Assembly: GCF_001544695.2 (NCBI RefSeq)
Contig: NZ_FCOM02000027.1
Span: 20,129 to 84,128 of the forward strand
Source of the DNA: Caballeronia arvi
GTDB taxonomy: Bacteria; Pseudomonadota; Gammaproteobacteria; Burkholderiales; Burkholderiaceae
Direction: 5' to 3'
DNA length: 64,000 bases
Program-made: the position numbers and the translations under genes
The notes under the pieces: model-generated
Seen by the model: the letters and a program-made list of their open reading frames with translations, nothing else
Database searches by the model: none
What the model was told of the DNA's origin: nothing
Shown: in pieces, positions 16,032-24,495 of the stretch
Layout: each line of letters begins with the position of its first letter
How positions within the stretch are numbered: position 1 is the first letter of the stretch

Positions 16032-17832
16032 TTTTCCCCGATTCTTCGCAGCGTTTTTCCTCTTCATAGCGGCGTTGACGGGTGCCGCGCGTGCAGCCGA
16101 CGATTTCCTCGATCCCGACGTCGCGTTCAAATTCAGCGCCACCGAAAAGCCCGGCGAAGTGGACGTACGCTACAAGATAGCGGACGGTTATTACATGTAC
16201 CGCGAGCGTTTTGCGTTCGCGGTGAAGAGCGGCGACGCCACCATCGGCGCCGCGCAGTTGCCGGCCGGCAAAGTGCACTTCGATCAGACGTTCAACAAGG
16301 ACGTTGAAACCTATCGGAGCGAGTTGCTCATCCGCATTCCCGTCACAAAGGCCAATGGGCCGTTTCAGCTCGCGGTGACGTCGCAAGGCTGTGCGGATGG
16401 CGGAATCTGCTATCCGCCGATGGAGAAAACGTACCGCGTGCGCGGCGACGCGCTCCAATCGGGGGGAGCTGAACCCAGTGCGCCGACGCATCAATCCCAA
16501 GCCTCCTGGTTCGAACGAGTGACGAGCGCGGATTACGCACAATCGATGCTCGAAGGCGGCGGATTCTTCACCGTCGTCGGACTGTATTTCCTCGCGGGCA
16601 TGGTGTTGAGCCTCTTGCCGTGTTCTTATCCGATGATCCCGATTCTTTCCGCGATCATCGTCGGCGAGGGCGCACGCGTGACGCGCACGCGCGGGTTCGC
16701 GTTGTCGGTGTCCTACGTGGTCGGCATGGCGCTCGTGTACACCGTGCTCGGAATCGCGGCCGCGCTGATCGGTCAGAGCCTTGGCGCGTGGCTGCAGAAT
16801 CCGTGGGTGCTCGGCGCGTTCGGCGTTCTGCTGGCAGCGTTCGCCATCGCGCTGATTTCGGGTGTCGATATCGCGTTGCCCGAGCGCTGGCAAAGCGGCG
16901 TCAACGAGGCGTCGCAAAAGCGCAGTGGCGGCAAGTTTGCGGCGGTCGCGGTGATGGGCGCGCTTTCCGCGCTCGTCGTCGGGGCGTGCATGACCGCGCC
17001 GCTTTTTGCGGTGCTCGCGTTTATCGCGCATACCGGCAACGCGATCCTCGGCGGCGCAGCGCTCTTTGCCATGGGCATCGGGCTCGGCGTGCCGCTGCTC
17101 GTCATCGGATTGGGTGCGGGCTCGGTACTGCCGCGCGCGGGCGCGTGGATGGACGGCGTGAAGGTGTTCTTCGGTGTGATCCTGCTCGCGGCGGCGCTGT
17201 GGATCGTGTGGCCGGTCATTGGCGGCGTCGCGCAAATGTTGCTCGCGGCGTTGTGGCTGTTGATCGCGGCGGCATCGCTTGGTTTGTTCGCTTCGGGCGC
17301 GGCTCAGCCAATCGGCATCTGGAAGCGCCTCGCACGCGGAATCGGCGCCGCGTTTGCGATCTGGGCGGCGACGCTGATCGTCGGATTGGCTGCGGGTTCG
17401 ACCGATCCGCTGCGTCCGCTCGCGGTATTGGCTGCGCGCGGTGGATCGCAAGCGGCCACTGCACAGAACGAAGGACCGACGTTCGCGCCGGTGCGTTCAT
17501 CGGCGGAACTGGATTCGGCGGTCAAAGCCGCCGCGCGCCCCGCGATGCTCGACTTCTACGCCGACTGGTGCGTGTCCTGCAAGGAGATGGAGAAGCTGAC
17601 GTTCTCCGATGCCCGCGTGCAGGCCCGCCTCGCGCAACTCAATCTCCTACGCGCCGACGTGACCGCCAACAACGCCGACGATCAGGCGCTTCTCAAGCGC
17701 TTCAGGCTGTTCGGACCGCCGGGCATCATCTTCTTCGATGCGCAGGGCAACGAGGTCGCGCGCGTGGTCGGCTATGAATCGGCCGATAGGTTCCTGAAGA
17801 GCCTCGACAAAGTCGGCCCTTCGAAAGGATAA
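16024..17832 (+). CDS. dsbD: Thiol:disulfide interchange protein DsbD
   Basis: 602 residues, a three-part inner-membrane protein that carries electrons from cytoplasmic thioredoxin to periplasmic DsbC, DsbG and cytochrome c assembly. A signal peptide (residues 1-24, ending AARA) is followed by the periplasmic alpha domain with its Cys pair (QGCADGGICYPP). Next comes an eight-span membrane core with a redox Cys in LPCSYPMIP and its partner in VVGACMTAPLF. The C-terminal thioredoxin-like gamma domain has the active site WCVSC (C516, C519); the E. coli version is WCVAC. ATG 16024 is chosen because it gives the signal peptide at once. A supply of reductant to the ResB/CcsB system downstream is a reasonable link. 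Confidence 0.95.
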   Translation: MFDFPRFFAAFFLFIAALTGAARAADDFLDPDVAFKFSATEKPGEVDVRYKIADGYYMYRERFAFAVKSGDATIGAAQLPAGKVHFDQTFNKDVETYRSELLIRIPVTKANGPFQLAVTSQGCADGGICYPPMEKTYRVRGDALQSGGAEPSAPTHQSQASWFERVTSADYAQSMLEGGGFFTVVGLYFLAGMVLSLLPCSYPMIPILSAIIVGEGARVTRTRGFALSVSYVVGMALVYTVLGIAAALIGQSLGAWLQNPWVLGAFGVLLAAFAIALISGVDIALPERWQSGVNEASQKRSGGKFAAVAVMGALSALVVGACMTAPLFAVLAFIAHTGNAILGGAALFAMGIGLGVPLLVIGLGAGSVLPRAGAWMDGVKVFFGVILLAAALWIVWPVIGGVAQMLLAALWLLIAAASLGLFASGAAQPIGIWKRLARGIGAAFAIWAATLIVGLAAGSTDPLRPLAVLAARGGSQAATAQNEGPTFAPVRSSAELDSAVKAAARPAMLDFYADWCVSCKEMEKLTFSDARVQARLAQLNLLRADVTANNADDQALLKRFRLFGPPGIIFFDAQGNEVARVVGYESADRFLKSLDKVGPSKG

Positions 17833-17834
17833 AA

Positions 17835-17860
17835 AGAGCGATGCTCCGAAGCATCGCTCT
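17835..17860. terminator. Bidirectional terminator between dsbD and hemB
   Basis: AGAGCGATGCT (17835-17845), loop CCGA, AGCATCGCTCT (17850-17860). An A-run before the stem gives hemB a U-tract on the minus strand; the plus-strand side has only CTGAAC after it. The convergent genes share this hairpin. Confidence 0.8.
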
Positions 17861-17869
17861 CTGAACGAC

Positions 17870-18865
17870 TCAGGAAGCTCGCAGAATCCGCGCCGCATCT
17901 AGCGCGAAGTACGTCAGTACGCCGTCCGCGCCCGCGCGTTTGAACGCGAGCAGCGCTTCCATCATCACCTTGTCGTGATCGATCCAGCCGTTTTGCGCGG
18001 CGGCCTTGATCATCGCGTACTCGCCGCTCACCTGATACGCATACGTCGGAAAGCGGAACTCGTCTTTCACGCGGCGAACGATATCGAGATACGGCAGGCC
18101 CGGCTTGACCATCACCATGTCCGCGCCTTCCTCGATGTCCATGCGCACTTCGCGCATTGCTTCATCGGAGTTTGCCGGGTCCATCTGGTACGTCATCTTG
18201 TTGCTCTTGCCGAGATTAGCGGCCGAGCCGACGGCATCGCGGAACGGGCCATAGAACGCCGACGCGTACTTCGCCGCGTACGCCATGATGCGCGTGTGAA
18301 TGTGGCTTTCGCTCTCGAGCATCTCGCGGATCGCGCCGATGCGCCCGTCCATCATGTCCGACGGCGCGACGATATCCACACCCGCTTCGGCCTGCGTGCG
18401 CGCCTGCTCGACGAGGATCTCGCTCGTTTCGTCGTTCTTCACGTAGCCTTCTTCGTCGAGCACGCCGTCCTGGCCGTGGCTCGTGTACGGATCGAGCGCG
18501 ACGTCGGTGAGCACGCCGAGCGTCGGGAAGTTCTTTTTCAGCTCGCGCACGGCGCGCGGAATCAGACCTTCGGGATTGGTCGCCTCGCGGCCATCGGGCG
18601 TTTTCAGCGACGGTTCGACCGCCGGAAACAGCGAAATCACCGGCACGCCGAGCTCGACACATTGCGCGGCGACATTCATCAGCAGATCGACCGATGTGCG
18701 CTCGACGCCGGGCATCGACGGCACGCTCTGGCGCACATTCGTCCCTTCGACGATGAACACCGGATAAATCAGGTCGTTCGTGGTGAGAATGTTTTCGCGC
18801 ATCAGACGGCGCGAGAAGTCATCGCGGCGCATACGGCGCGGGCGATTGTGGGGATAGAAGCTCAT
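17870..18865 (-). CDS. hemB: Delta-aminolevulinic acid dehydratase (porphobilinogen synthase)
   Basis: 331 residues starting MSFYPHNRPRRMRRDDF at 18865; an upstream in-frame extension is not family-like. HemB condenses two 5-aminolevulinates to porphobilinogen in haem synthesis. The metal site reads DVALDPYTSHGQDG, that is Asp in place of the Cys cluster, so this is the magnesium-dependent type known from Pseudomonas aeruginosa. The Schiff-base Lys regions (YQMDPANSDEA, MVKPGLPYLDIVRR) are present. Haem supply suits the cytochrome genes nearby. Confidence 0.96.
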   Translation of the reverse strand: MSFYPHNRPRRMRRDDFSRRLMRENILTTNDLIYPVFIVEGTNVRQSVPSMPGVERTSVDLLMNVAAQCVELGVPVISLFPAVEPSLKTPDGREATNPEGLIPRAVRELKKNFPTLGVLTDVALDPYTSHGQDGVLDEEGYVKNDETSEILVEQARTQAEAGVDIVAPSDMMDGRIGAIREMLESESHIHTRIMAYAAKYASAFYGPFRDAVGSAANLGKSNKMTYQMDPANSDEAMREVRMDIEEGADMVMVKPGLPYLDIVRRVKDEFRFPTYAYQVSGEYAMIKAAAQNGWIDHDKVMMEALLAFKRAGADGVLTYFALDAARILRAS

Positions 18866-18977
18866 GTCTTGACTCGAATTTGAGTGGTCTTCCGGGGGGC
18901 GTCGAAAACAGCTTTCAAAACGCGCAAATCCTTGCCAAACAACCACTTGGACGCGTATGAAACTGCTTTGAGACAAT

Positions 18978-18990
18978 GGTATATCATACC
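18978..18990 (+). promoter_or_regulatory. Palindrome at the putative small RNA promoter
   Basis: GGTAT-ATC-ATACC is a perfect 5+5 bp inverted repeat. It overlaps TATCAT (18982-18987), the best -10 candidate for the plus-strand small RNA, with TGAAAC (18958-18963) as a weak -35. It may be an operator, but no named regulator can be assigned. Confidence 0.35.
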
Positions 18991-18993
18991 GAT

Positions 18994-19097
18994 CGAGCGA
19001 GGCGCTTGCCGCCGAACTCCCCGCTTCTCCTCCCTGAGCGGGTGCCTGTCGATATTCGATTAGGCTGTTAACCCGCCGTCATGCGGCGGGTTTTTTT
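18994..19097 (+). ncRNA. Candidate small RNA with anti-Shine-Dalgarno loop, convergent with engB
   Basis: Three stem-loops end in a strong plus-strand terminator. Stem 1 is CCCGCT/AGCGGG (19020-19025/19037-19042); its 11 nt loop TCTCCTCCCTG is complementary to ribosome-binding sites. Stem 2 is GCCT/AGGC enclosing TCGA/TCGA (19044-19065). The terminator is CCCGCCG-TCATG-CGGCGGG (19072-19090) plus seven T. No plus-strand gene lies upstream to use this terminator, since dsbD ends at 17832 with its own. E. coli spf (Spot 42) has the same place, convergent with yihA/engB. The 5' end is estimated. Burkholderia cenocepacia NcS27 is a possible relative from memory, unverified. Confidence 0.68.
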
Positions 19098-19122
19098 ATG
19101 CCGGAGACTCGGCGTCAATGCT

Positions 19123-19785
19123 TCACTTCGAAGCATCTTCCTGCGCGTTCCCGCCCGCTTCTCCGGGCATCATCCAGCTTTCGATCAACTCGTGCGCTTC
19201 ATCGATGCCCGTGCGCTTGAGCGCTGAAAAGAGCTGAACGGTCAACTCGCCGCGATAGCCCGCGTCCTTGTATTCCGCGAAGGATTTCTTCGTCGCGCGC
19301 AGGGCGTTGGTCATCTCCTGTCGCGTCAATTTGTCGCATTTGGTGAGCAGCGTGTGGATCGGCTTACCGGTCGGCGCGAACCAGTCGATCATGATGCGAT
19401 CGAGTTCGGTCAAAGGCCGGCGTGAATCCATCATCAGGATCATGCCGCACAGTTGCGCGCGGCTTTGCAGGTAGGTGGAAAGCAGCCGTTGCCAATGCTC
19501 TTTCGCGGCGCCCGGCACTTCGGCGTAACCGTAGCCCGGAAGATCGACGAGATAGCCGACTGGCTCGTCCTGCGGCCCGACCGAGAAGTAATTGATGTGC
19601 TGCGTGCGGCCTGGCGTCTTGCTCGCGAACGCAAGCCGTTTCTGATTGCAGAGGATGTTGATTGCCGTCGATTTACCCGCGTTCGAGCGCCCGCCAAAAG
19701 CGATTTCGGGCTGCGGCGTGGGCGGTAGATCGCGTAGATGGTTGACGGTGGTGAAGAAGCGGGATTGATGAAGCAGGAATGACAT
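19123..19785 (-). CDS. engB: Ribosome biogenesis GTPase EngB (YsxC/YihA)
   Basis: 220 residues from the ATG at 19785 (MSFLLHQSRFFTTVNHLRDL). EngB is an essential GTPase needed for late 50S assembly. G-motifs seen: G1 GGRSNAGKST (residues 31-40), the G2 region with SKTPGRTQHINYF, G3 DLPGYGYAEV and G4 TKCDKL. A longer frame to 19890 would add an unlikely N-terminus. The gene is convergent with the small RNA and divergent from cytochrome c4, an order also known from Pseudomonas. Confidence 0.96.
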   Translation of the reverse strand: MSFLLHQSRFFTTVNHLRDLPPTPQPEIAFGGRSNAGKSTAINILCNQKRLAFASKTPGRTQHINYFSVGPQDEPVGYLVDLPGYGYAEVPGAAKEHWQRLLSTYLQSRAQLCGMILMMDSRRPLTELDRIMIDWFAPTGKPIHTLLTKCDKLTRQEMTNALRATKKSFAEYKDAGYRGELTVQLFSALKRTGIDEAHELIESWMMPGEAGGNAQEDASK

Positions 19786-20087
19786 GGGCGGCCCAATCGA
19801 AAGAGCGGTGAATACCAGCAGCCTTGAGAACCCGGCAAATACTGGGCATGCCCCGACTGGCGTCTTTGCGTGTAGCGGGTTATTGTACAATACGACGGAT
19901 TTTTAAAGATCAGCACGGGCACGCAAGACCCAAGCCGCGCGCGGCACCACAAGGAGCGAGACGTTTTTCAGAGGCATACTTTTGGGCCTCTTCGTTCAGA
20001 AGGTCAGGGTATCTTGCGGCGATGTTCGATCGCCGTCGTTTTTTGCAGAACCTCACATTCTCACAAGACGAAAAACAGGGTACGCGA
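19786..20087. other. 302 bp divergent region between engB and cytochrome c4
   Basis: No convincing gene. TACAAT (19886-19891) inside TTGTACAA could serve as a plus-strand -10, but its -35 (TCTTTG at 19863) is poor. A hairpin GAGGC/GCCTC lies near 19972-19991, and a terminator-like element sits at 20017-20044. Confidence 0.5.
20017..20044 (+). terminator. Terminator-like hairpin in the cytochrome c4 leader
   Basis: CGGCGAT (20017-20023), loop GTTCG, ATCGCCG (20029-20035), then TCGTTTTTT. It points into the cytochrome c4 gene, whose ATG is 43 nt further on. No gene upstream on this strand needs it, so it is either an attenuator of the c4 leader or the 3' end of a short RNA. Confidence 0.55.
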
Positions 20088-20750
20088 ATGAACCGACTGT
20101 ACAGGTCTCTGGTGGTGATTCGGGCAGCGGCGGCTTTCGGTGTAACAGCGGTATCAGTAACAGTGAGCGCGGCGGAGCCCGCGCAACCGGCCAAGCCGGA
20201 CGTGGCTAGAGGGCAGGCCATCGCGACTCAGGTGTGCGCGGCATGTCACGCGGCGGACGGCAACAGCGCCGGCGCGGCTTTCCCGAAACTCGCGGGCCAG
20301 CACGCCGAGTACATCGTCAAGCAGTTGAAGGATTACAAGACGCAGCCGGGTGCGAAGGCGCCGGCGCGCAACAATCCGATCATGGCGGGCATCGCGGGCG
20401 CGCTGTCGGATCAGGACATGGTGAACGTCGCGGCATACTTCGCGTCGCAGAAAACCAAACAGGGCTACGCGCGTGACAAGAATGACGTCGCGCTGGGCCA
20501 GAAGATTTATCGCGGCGGCATCGCGGACAAGGGCGTACCGGCGTGCGCCGCGTGTCACGGTGCAACGGGCATGGGCATTCCCGTGCAGTACCCACGGCTG
20601 TCGTGGCAGTGGGGCGATTACACGGTGGCGCAGTTGAACGCCTTCGCATCGGGACAACGCGCCAACAGCGAGCCGATGCACGCCGTCTCCTCCCGCATGA
20701 ACGAAGCGGAGATGAAGGCGGTAGCGGATTACATCGCCGGGTTGCATTAA
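20088..20750 (+). CDS. Dihaem cytochrome c4
   Basis: 220 residues with a signal peptide (cleavage likely after VSAAEPA, near residue 28) and two c-type haem sites, CAACH at residues 50-54 and CAACH at 153-157. It has the duplicated fold of cytochrome c4, a periplasmic electron carrier to terminal oxidases. Likely axial Met residues occur in each half (NNPIMAG and NSEPMHAV). ATG 20088 is chosen for the signal peptide; the frame stays open far upstream. It is followed by a strong terminator and then the System II assembly genes that would attach its haems. Confidence 0.92.
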   Translation: MNRLYRSLVVIRAAAAFGVTAVSVTVSAAEPAQPAKPDVARGQAIATQVCAACHAADGNSAGAAFPKLAGQHAEYIVKQLKDYKTQPGAKAPARNNPIMAGIAGALSDQDMVNVAAYFASQKTKQGYARDKNDVALGQKIYRGGIADKGVPACAACHGATGMGIPVQYPRLSWQWGDYTVAQLNAFASGQRANSEPMHAVSSRMNEAEMKAVADYIAGLH

Positions 20751-20856
20751 TAAACGCAGCAGTCAGCGTCCAGCGGTTCCCGGCGTCGAAAGCGGGAATC
20801 GCCCATACTACGAAGCCGGTCCCGGGAAGATCCGAGAAGACCGGCGCGAAAACAAG

Positions 20857-20908
20857 AAAAAGGGTGGGACGTCGGTCGATCAGACCGCCAGCGTCTCCAC
20901 CCTTTTTT
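20857..20908 (+). terminator. Terminator after cytochrome c4
   Basis: A long stem: AAAAGGGTGG-GACG (20857-20871) pairs with CGTC-TCCACCCTTTT (20892-20907), ending in six T. It separates the c4 gene from resB, whose ATG is only 21 nt after it. Confidence 0.88.
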
Positions 20909-20928
20909 GCTGTCCAGCCGGAGTTTGA

Positions 20929-23163
20929 ATGAGCGTCACCACATCGGGTATCCAGTCGAAGTCGAGCCGTCGCGCCGTCAGGCATTTCGTCGAACTCGTC
21001 AGTTCGATGCGCTTCGCCATCGCATTGCTGGTCATTCTGGCGATCGCGAGCATCATCGGCACGGTGCTCACGCAGGAGGACCCGTATCCCAATTACGTGA
21101 ATCAGTTCGGCCCGTTCTGGGCGGACATCTTCCGCGGTGTGAGCCTCTACAACGTGTACAGCGCGTGGTGGTTCATGCTGATCCTGATCTTCCTCGTGAT
21201 TTCGGTGTCGCTGTGCGTCATCCGCAACAGCCCGAAGATGATCGCGGACATCAAGAGCTGGAAGGATCGCGTGCATGAAGGCGGCCTGCGCGCATTTCAT
21301 CACAAGGGCGAGTTCACGGTTGCGACGAACCCCGCGCAAACCGCCGCCACGCTCGAGCGCCTTGCCGTGAAGATGGGTTATCGCACCGTCACGCGGCAGA
21401 CCGACAACGGCGCGACGCTCATCGCGGGCAAGCGCGGCGCGATGACGAAGATCGGCTATATCTCAGCGCACGTCGCGATCGTGGTGATCTGTATCGGCGG
21501 CCTGCTCGACAGCAATCTGCCCATCAAACTGCAGATGTGGATGTTCAACAAGACGCCGGTCAGCAGCAATGCCGTCATCAATGACATTCCGCCGGAGCAT
21601 CGGCTCTCGACGTCGAACCCGACGTTCCGCGGCTACGCGTGGGTGCCGGAAGGCCAGTTCGTCGGCACCGCGATTCTGAACCAGCAGGACGGCTCGATCA
21701 TCCAGGACCTGCCGTTTTCGATCCAACTGAACAAGTTCATCGTCGATTACTACTCGACGGGCATGCCGAAGCTCTTCGCGAGCGACATCGTCGTGATCGA
21801 TCACAAGTCGGGCAAGCGCATTCCGGCGCGCGTCGAGGTGAACAAGCCGTTCACCTATGACGGCATCTCGATCTATCAATCGAGTTTTCAGGACGGCGGC
21901 TCGAAGCTCGACATGACCGCCTGGCCGATGACCGGCGGCAGCGCGAAGACCGCGCCGTTCAGCGGCACGATCGGCGGCACGGCGCCCATCGGCACGCAAT
22001 TCAAGGGCGCGCAGGGCGAAACCGTCGAATTCACCGATTTCCGCGCAATCAACGTCGAAAACATGACCGATGGCAGCGGTGCGCCGGATGCGCGCGGCGT
22101 CGGCAAGAAGGAAACGCTGCGCGACGCCTTCGACGAGCGCCTCGGCTCCGGCGCGAAAACATCGAAGCCGACGGATCTGCGCAATATCGGCCCGTCGGTG
22201 CAGTACAAGGTGCGCGGCACGGACGGCCAGGCACGCGAATACAGCAACTACATGCTGCCGGTCGATGTCAGCGGTCAGCGCATGTTTCTCGCGGGCATGC
22301 GCGTGAGCCCGAACGATCCGTTCCGCTATCTGCGCATTCCCGCCGATGAACAGGGCACGGTCAAGCAATGGATGGATTTGCGCGCCGCGCTCGCGACGCC
22401 GGCGACGCGCGCGGAAGCGGCGCATCGGTTCGCGCTGCGCTCGGTGCCGGCGGAAAACGCCGAGTTGCAAAAGCATCTCGAAGAAAGCGCGATCCGTGTG
22501 CTGAATCTCTTCGCGGGCGTCGATGAAACCGGCAAGCCGGTCTCGAATGCTCAGATGATTGGTGGTTTCCAGGGCATTGCGATGTTCATCGACAAATCGG
22601 TGCCGAAGGGCGAGCAGGAAAAGGCGGCGGGTCTGCTGATGCGCATGCTCGAAGGCGCGATGTGGGACGTATGGCAGATATCCCGAGAGCAAAACGGCCT
22701 TCCGGAAGCTAAAGTGGATGAAAAGAACTCCGCGTTCGTGCAGTCGTCCATCAACGCGCTGTCCGACAGCTTTCTGTACGGTTCGCCGGTCTTCCTGCAA
22801 CTGGACAACTTCAAGCAGGTGCAAGCTTCGGTATTCCAGTTGACGCGCGCGCCGGGTAAAAATCTGGTGTATCTTGGCAGCCTTCTGCTGGTGGTCGGCA
22901 TTTTCGCGATGTTTTACGTGCGCGAACGCCGGCTCTGGTTCTGGCTCAAGGATTCGGGGCAGGGCGGCGCGAGCGTGCTGATGGCGATGTCCACCGCGCG
23001 CCGCACGTTCGATTTCGAGAAGGAATTCGTGCGCACCCGCGCGCAGATCGCGGCGGCGCTCGGCGTGAAGCCGGTCGAACCGGCTGATCCGTCCCCGACC
23101 TCAGGCGCATCCACGGCGCAAACGCAATCCGAAGCCACGGGCTCGGAAGTCTCGACACGGTAA
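20929..23163 (+). CDS. resB: Cytochrome c biogenesis protein ResB/Ccs1
   Basis: 744 residues. With CcsB/CcsA it forms the System II cytochrome c synthetase, which exports haem and ligates it to CxxCH motifs. Three N-terminal membrane spans are visible (around residues 25-45, 80-100 and 175-195) and one near residue 645. Between them lies a large periplasmic domain. The C-terminus is cytoplasmic and low in complexity. GGAGTTTGA precedes the ATG. ccsB follows after 4 bp, so the two are cotranscribed. Confidence 0.94.
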   Translation: MSVTTSGIQSKSSRRAVRHFVELVSSMRFAIALLVILAIASIIGTVLTQEDPYPNYVNQFGPFWADIFRGVSLYNVYSAWWFMLILIFLVISVSLCVIRNSPKMIADIKSWKDRVHEGGLRAFHHKGEFTVATNPAQTAATLERLAVKMGYRTVTRQTDNGATLIAGKRGAMTKIGYISAHVAIVVICIGGLLDSNLPIKLQMWMFNKTPVSSNAVINDIPPEHRLSTSNPTFRGYAWVPEGQFVGTAILNQQDGSIIQDLPFSIQLNKFIVDYYSTGMPKLFASDIVVIDHKSGKRIPARVEVNKPFTYDGISIYQSSFQDGGSKLDMTAWPMTGGSAKTAPFSGTIGGTAPIGTQFKGAQGETVEFTDFRAINVENMTDGSGAPDARGVGKKETLRDAFDERLGSGAKTSKPTDLRNIGPSVQYKVRGTDGQAREYSNYMLPVDVSGQRMFLAGMRVSPNDPFRYLRIPADEQGTVKQWMDLRAALATPATRAEAAHRFALRSVPAENAELQKHLEESAIRVLNLFAGVDETGKPVSNAQMIGGFQGIAMFIDKSVPKGEQEKAAGLLMRMLEGAMWDVWQISREQNGLPEAKVDEKNSAFVQSSINALSDSFLYGSPVFLQLDNFKQVQASVFQLTRAPGKNLVYLGSLLLVVGIFAMFYVRERRLWFWLKDSGQGGASVLMAMSTARRTFDFEKEFVRTRAQIAAALGVKPVEPADPSPTSGASTAQTQSEATGSEVSTR

Positions 23164-23167
23164 GATC

Positions 23168-24373
23168 ATGGACCTTTCTCAAACCTCCTCTCACGCACCT
23201 GCCAAGACGGAACGTCCTGCGCAGGGCGGCTTGCCCGATGTCTCCGCGTTCGACGACCGTCCGTTTCTGCGGCGCCTGACGCCGGTCGACTGGCTCTTCG
23301 CCCTCGCGATGGTCGCTGGCGCGGGTTTCGCGCTCAATCGCTATCACGCGTACATGGACGTGTACGACATGGCCGTGCTGATCGGCGCGGTGCCGACGTT
23401 CGTCGTGCTCGGCTGGCGCTGGAAGCCGGTGCGCCTTCTGATCGCGATGATCGCGGTGCTCGCGCTGTTTTCGATCCAGCTTTATCAGCACGATCTCGCG
23501 CGCGCCGACACCAATTTCTTCCTCAAGTACTTCCTGTCGAGCCAGTCCGCGATTCTCTGGATGAGCGCGCTCTTCATCCTCGCGACGCTCTTCTACTGGA
23601 TCGGCCTCGTGACGCGTTCGCAGACCGGCGGCGCGATCGGCTCGCGCATGACGTGGGTCGCGGTGCTGATGGGCTTCACCGGCCTGATGGTGCGCTGGTA
23701 CGAGTCGTACATGATCGGCACGGACGTCGGCCATATTCCGATTTCAAACCTCTACGAAGTCTTCGTGCTGTTCTGCCTGATCACGTCGCTGTTCTATCTC
23801 TACTACGAGCAGCATTACTCGACGCGGGCGATGGGCGCGTTCGTGCTGCTCGTCATCAGCGCGGCAGTCGGCTTTCTGATGTGGTACTCGATCGCCCGCG
23901 ACGCGCAGCAGATTCAGCCGCTCGTGCCCGCGCTGCAAAGCTGGTGGATGAAGATCCACGTGCCGGCGAACTTCATCGGCTACGGCAGCTTCGCGCTTTC
24001 GGCGATGGTCTCCGTCGCGTATCTCGGGAAGCAGCGTGGGTTCATGGCGGACCGTCTGCCGTCGCTCGAAGTGCTCGACGACGTCATGTACAAGTCGATC
24101 GCGGTCGGTTTCGCGTTCTTCACCATCGCGACGATCCTGGGCGCGCTGTGGGCGGCAGAAGCGTGGGGCGGTTACTGGAGCTGGGACCCGAAGGAAACGT
24201 GGGCGCTGATCGTGTGGCTGAATTACGCGGCGTGGCTGCACATGCGCCTGATGAAGGGGCTGCGCGGCGCGGCGGCGGCGTGGTGGGCGCTCACCGGCCT
24301 GATCGTGACGACCTTCGCGTTCCTCGGCGTGAACATGTTTCTGTCGGGCTTGCATAGTTACGGCAAGCTTTGA
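23168..24373 (+). CDS. ccsB: Cytochrome c biogenesis protein CcsB (CcsA/ResC family)
   Basis: 401 residues, a polytopic membrane protein, partner of ResB. The tryptophan-rich haem-handling motif is seen as WGGYWSWDPKETWAL at about residues 333-347, flanked by histidines in other spans. About eight membrane segments are visible. An N-terminal 35-residue hydrophilic lead is slightly long for the family. It starts 4 bp after resB, and a terminator follows. System II in place of System I (ccmA-H) is usual for betaproteobacteria. Confidence 0.94.
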   Translation: MDLSQTSSHAPAKTERPAQGGLPDVSAFDDRPFLRRLTPVDWLFALAMVAGAGFALNRYHAYMDVYDMAVLIGAVPTFVVLGWRWKPVRLLIAMIAVLALFSIQLYQHDLARADTNFFLKYFLSSQSAILWMSALFILATLFYWIGLVTRSQTGGAIGSRMTWVAVLMGFTGLMVRWYESYMIGTDVGHIPISNLYEVFVLFCLITSLFYLYYEQHYSTRAMGAFVLLVISAAVGFLMWYSIARDAQQIQPLVPALQSWWMKIHVPANFIGYGSFALSAMVSVAYLGKQRGFMADRLPSLEVLDDVMYKSIAVGFAFFTIATILGALWAAEAWGGYWSWDPKETWALIVWLNYAAWLHMRLMKGLRGAAAAWWALTGLIVTTFAFLGVNMFLSGLHSYGKL

Positions 24374-24393
24374 TCGGCCGCATCGAACGAGAG

Positions 24394-24428
24394 AAAACCG
24401 CTATGCGTTGCGCTGGCGGTTTTTTTTC
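24394..24428 (+). terminator. Terminator after ccsB
   Basis: AAAACCGC (24394-24401) and GCGGTTTT (24416-24423) followed by further T residues; the loop is TATGCGTTGCGCTG. Confidence 0.85.
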
Positions 24429-24495
24429 GTCAGGCGATGGAATACGGGCATCCAATCTGCTGTTTGTCCGTATATGAACGAAGGAGCAACGCCTC

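Noticed and set aside
19070..19097. The hairpin at 19070-19097 as the terminator of engB on the minus strand
   Set aside because: The T-run is on the plus-strand side. The minus-strand side has TTAACAG after the stem, so it is built for a plus-strand transcript.
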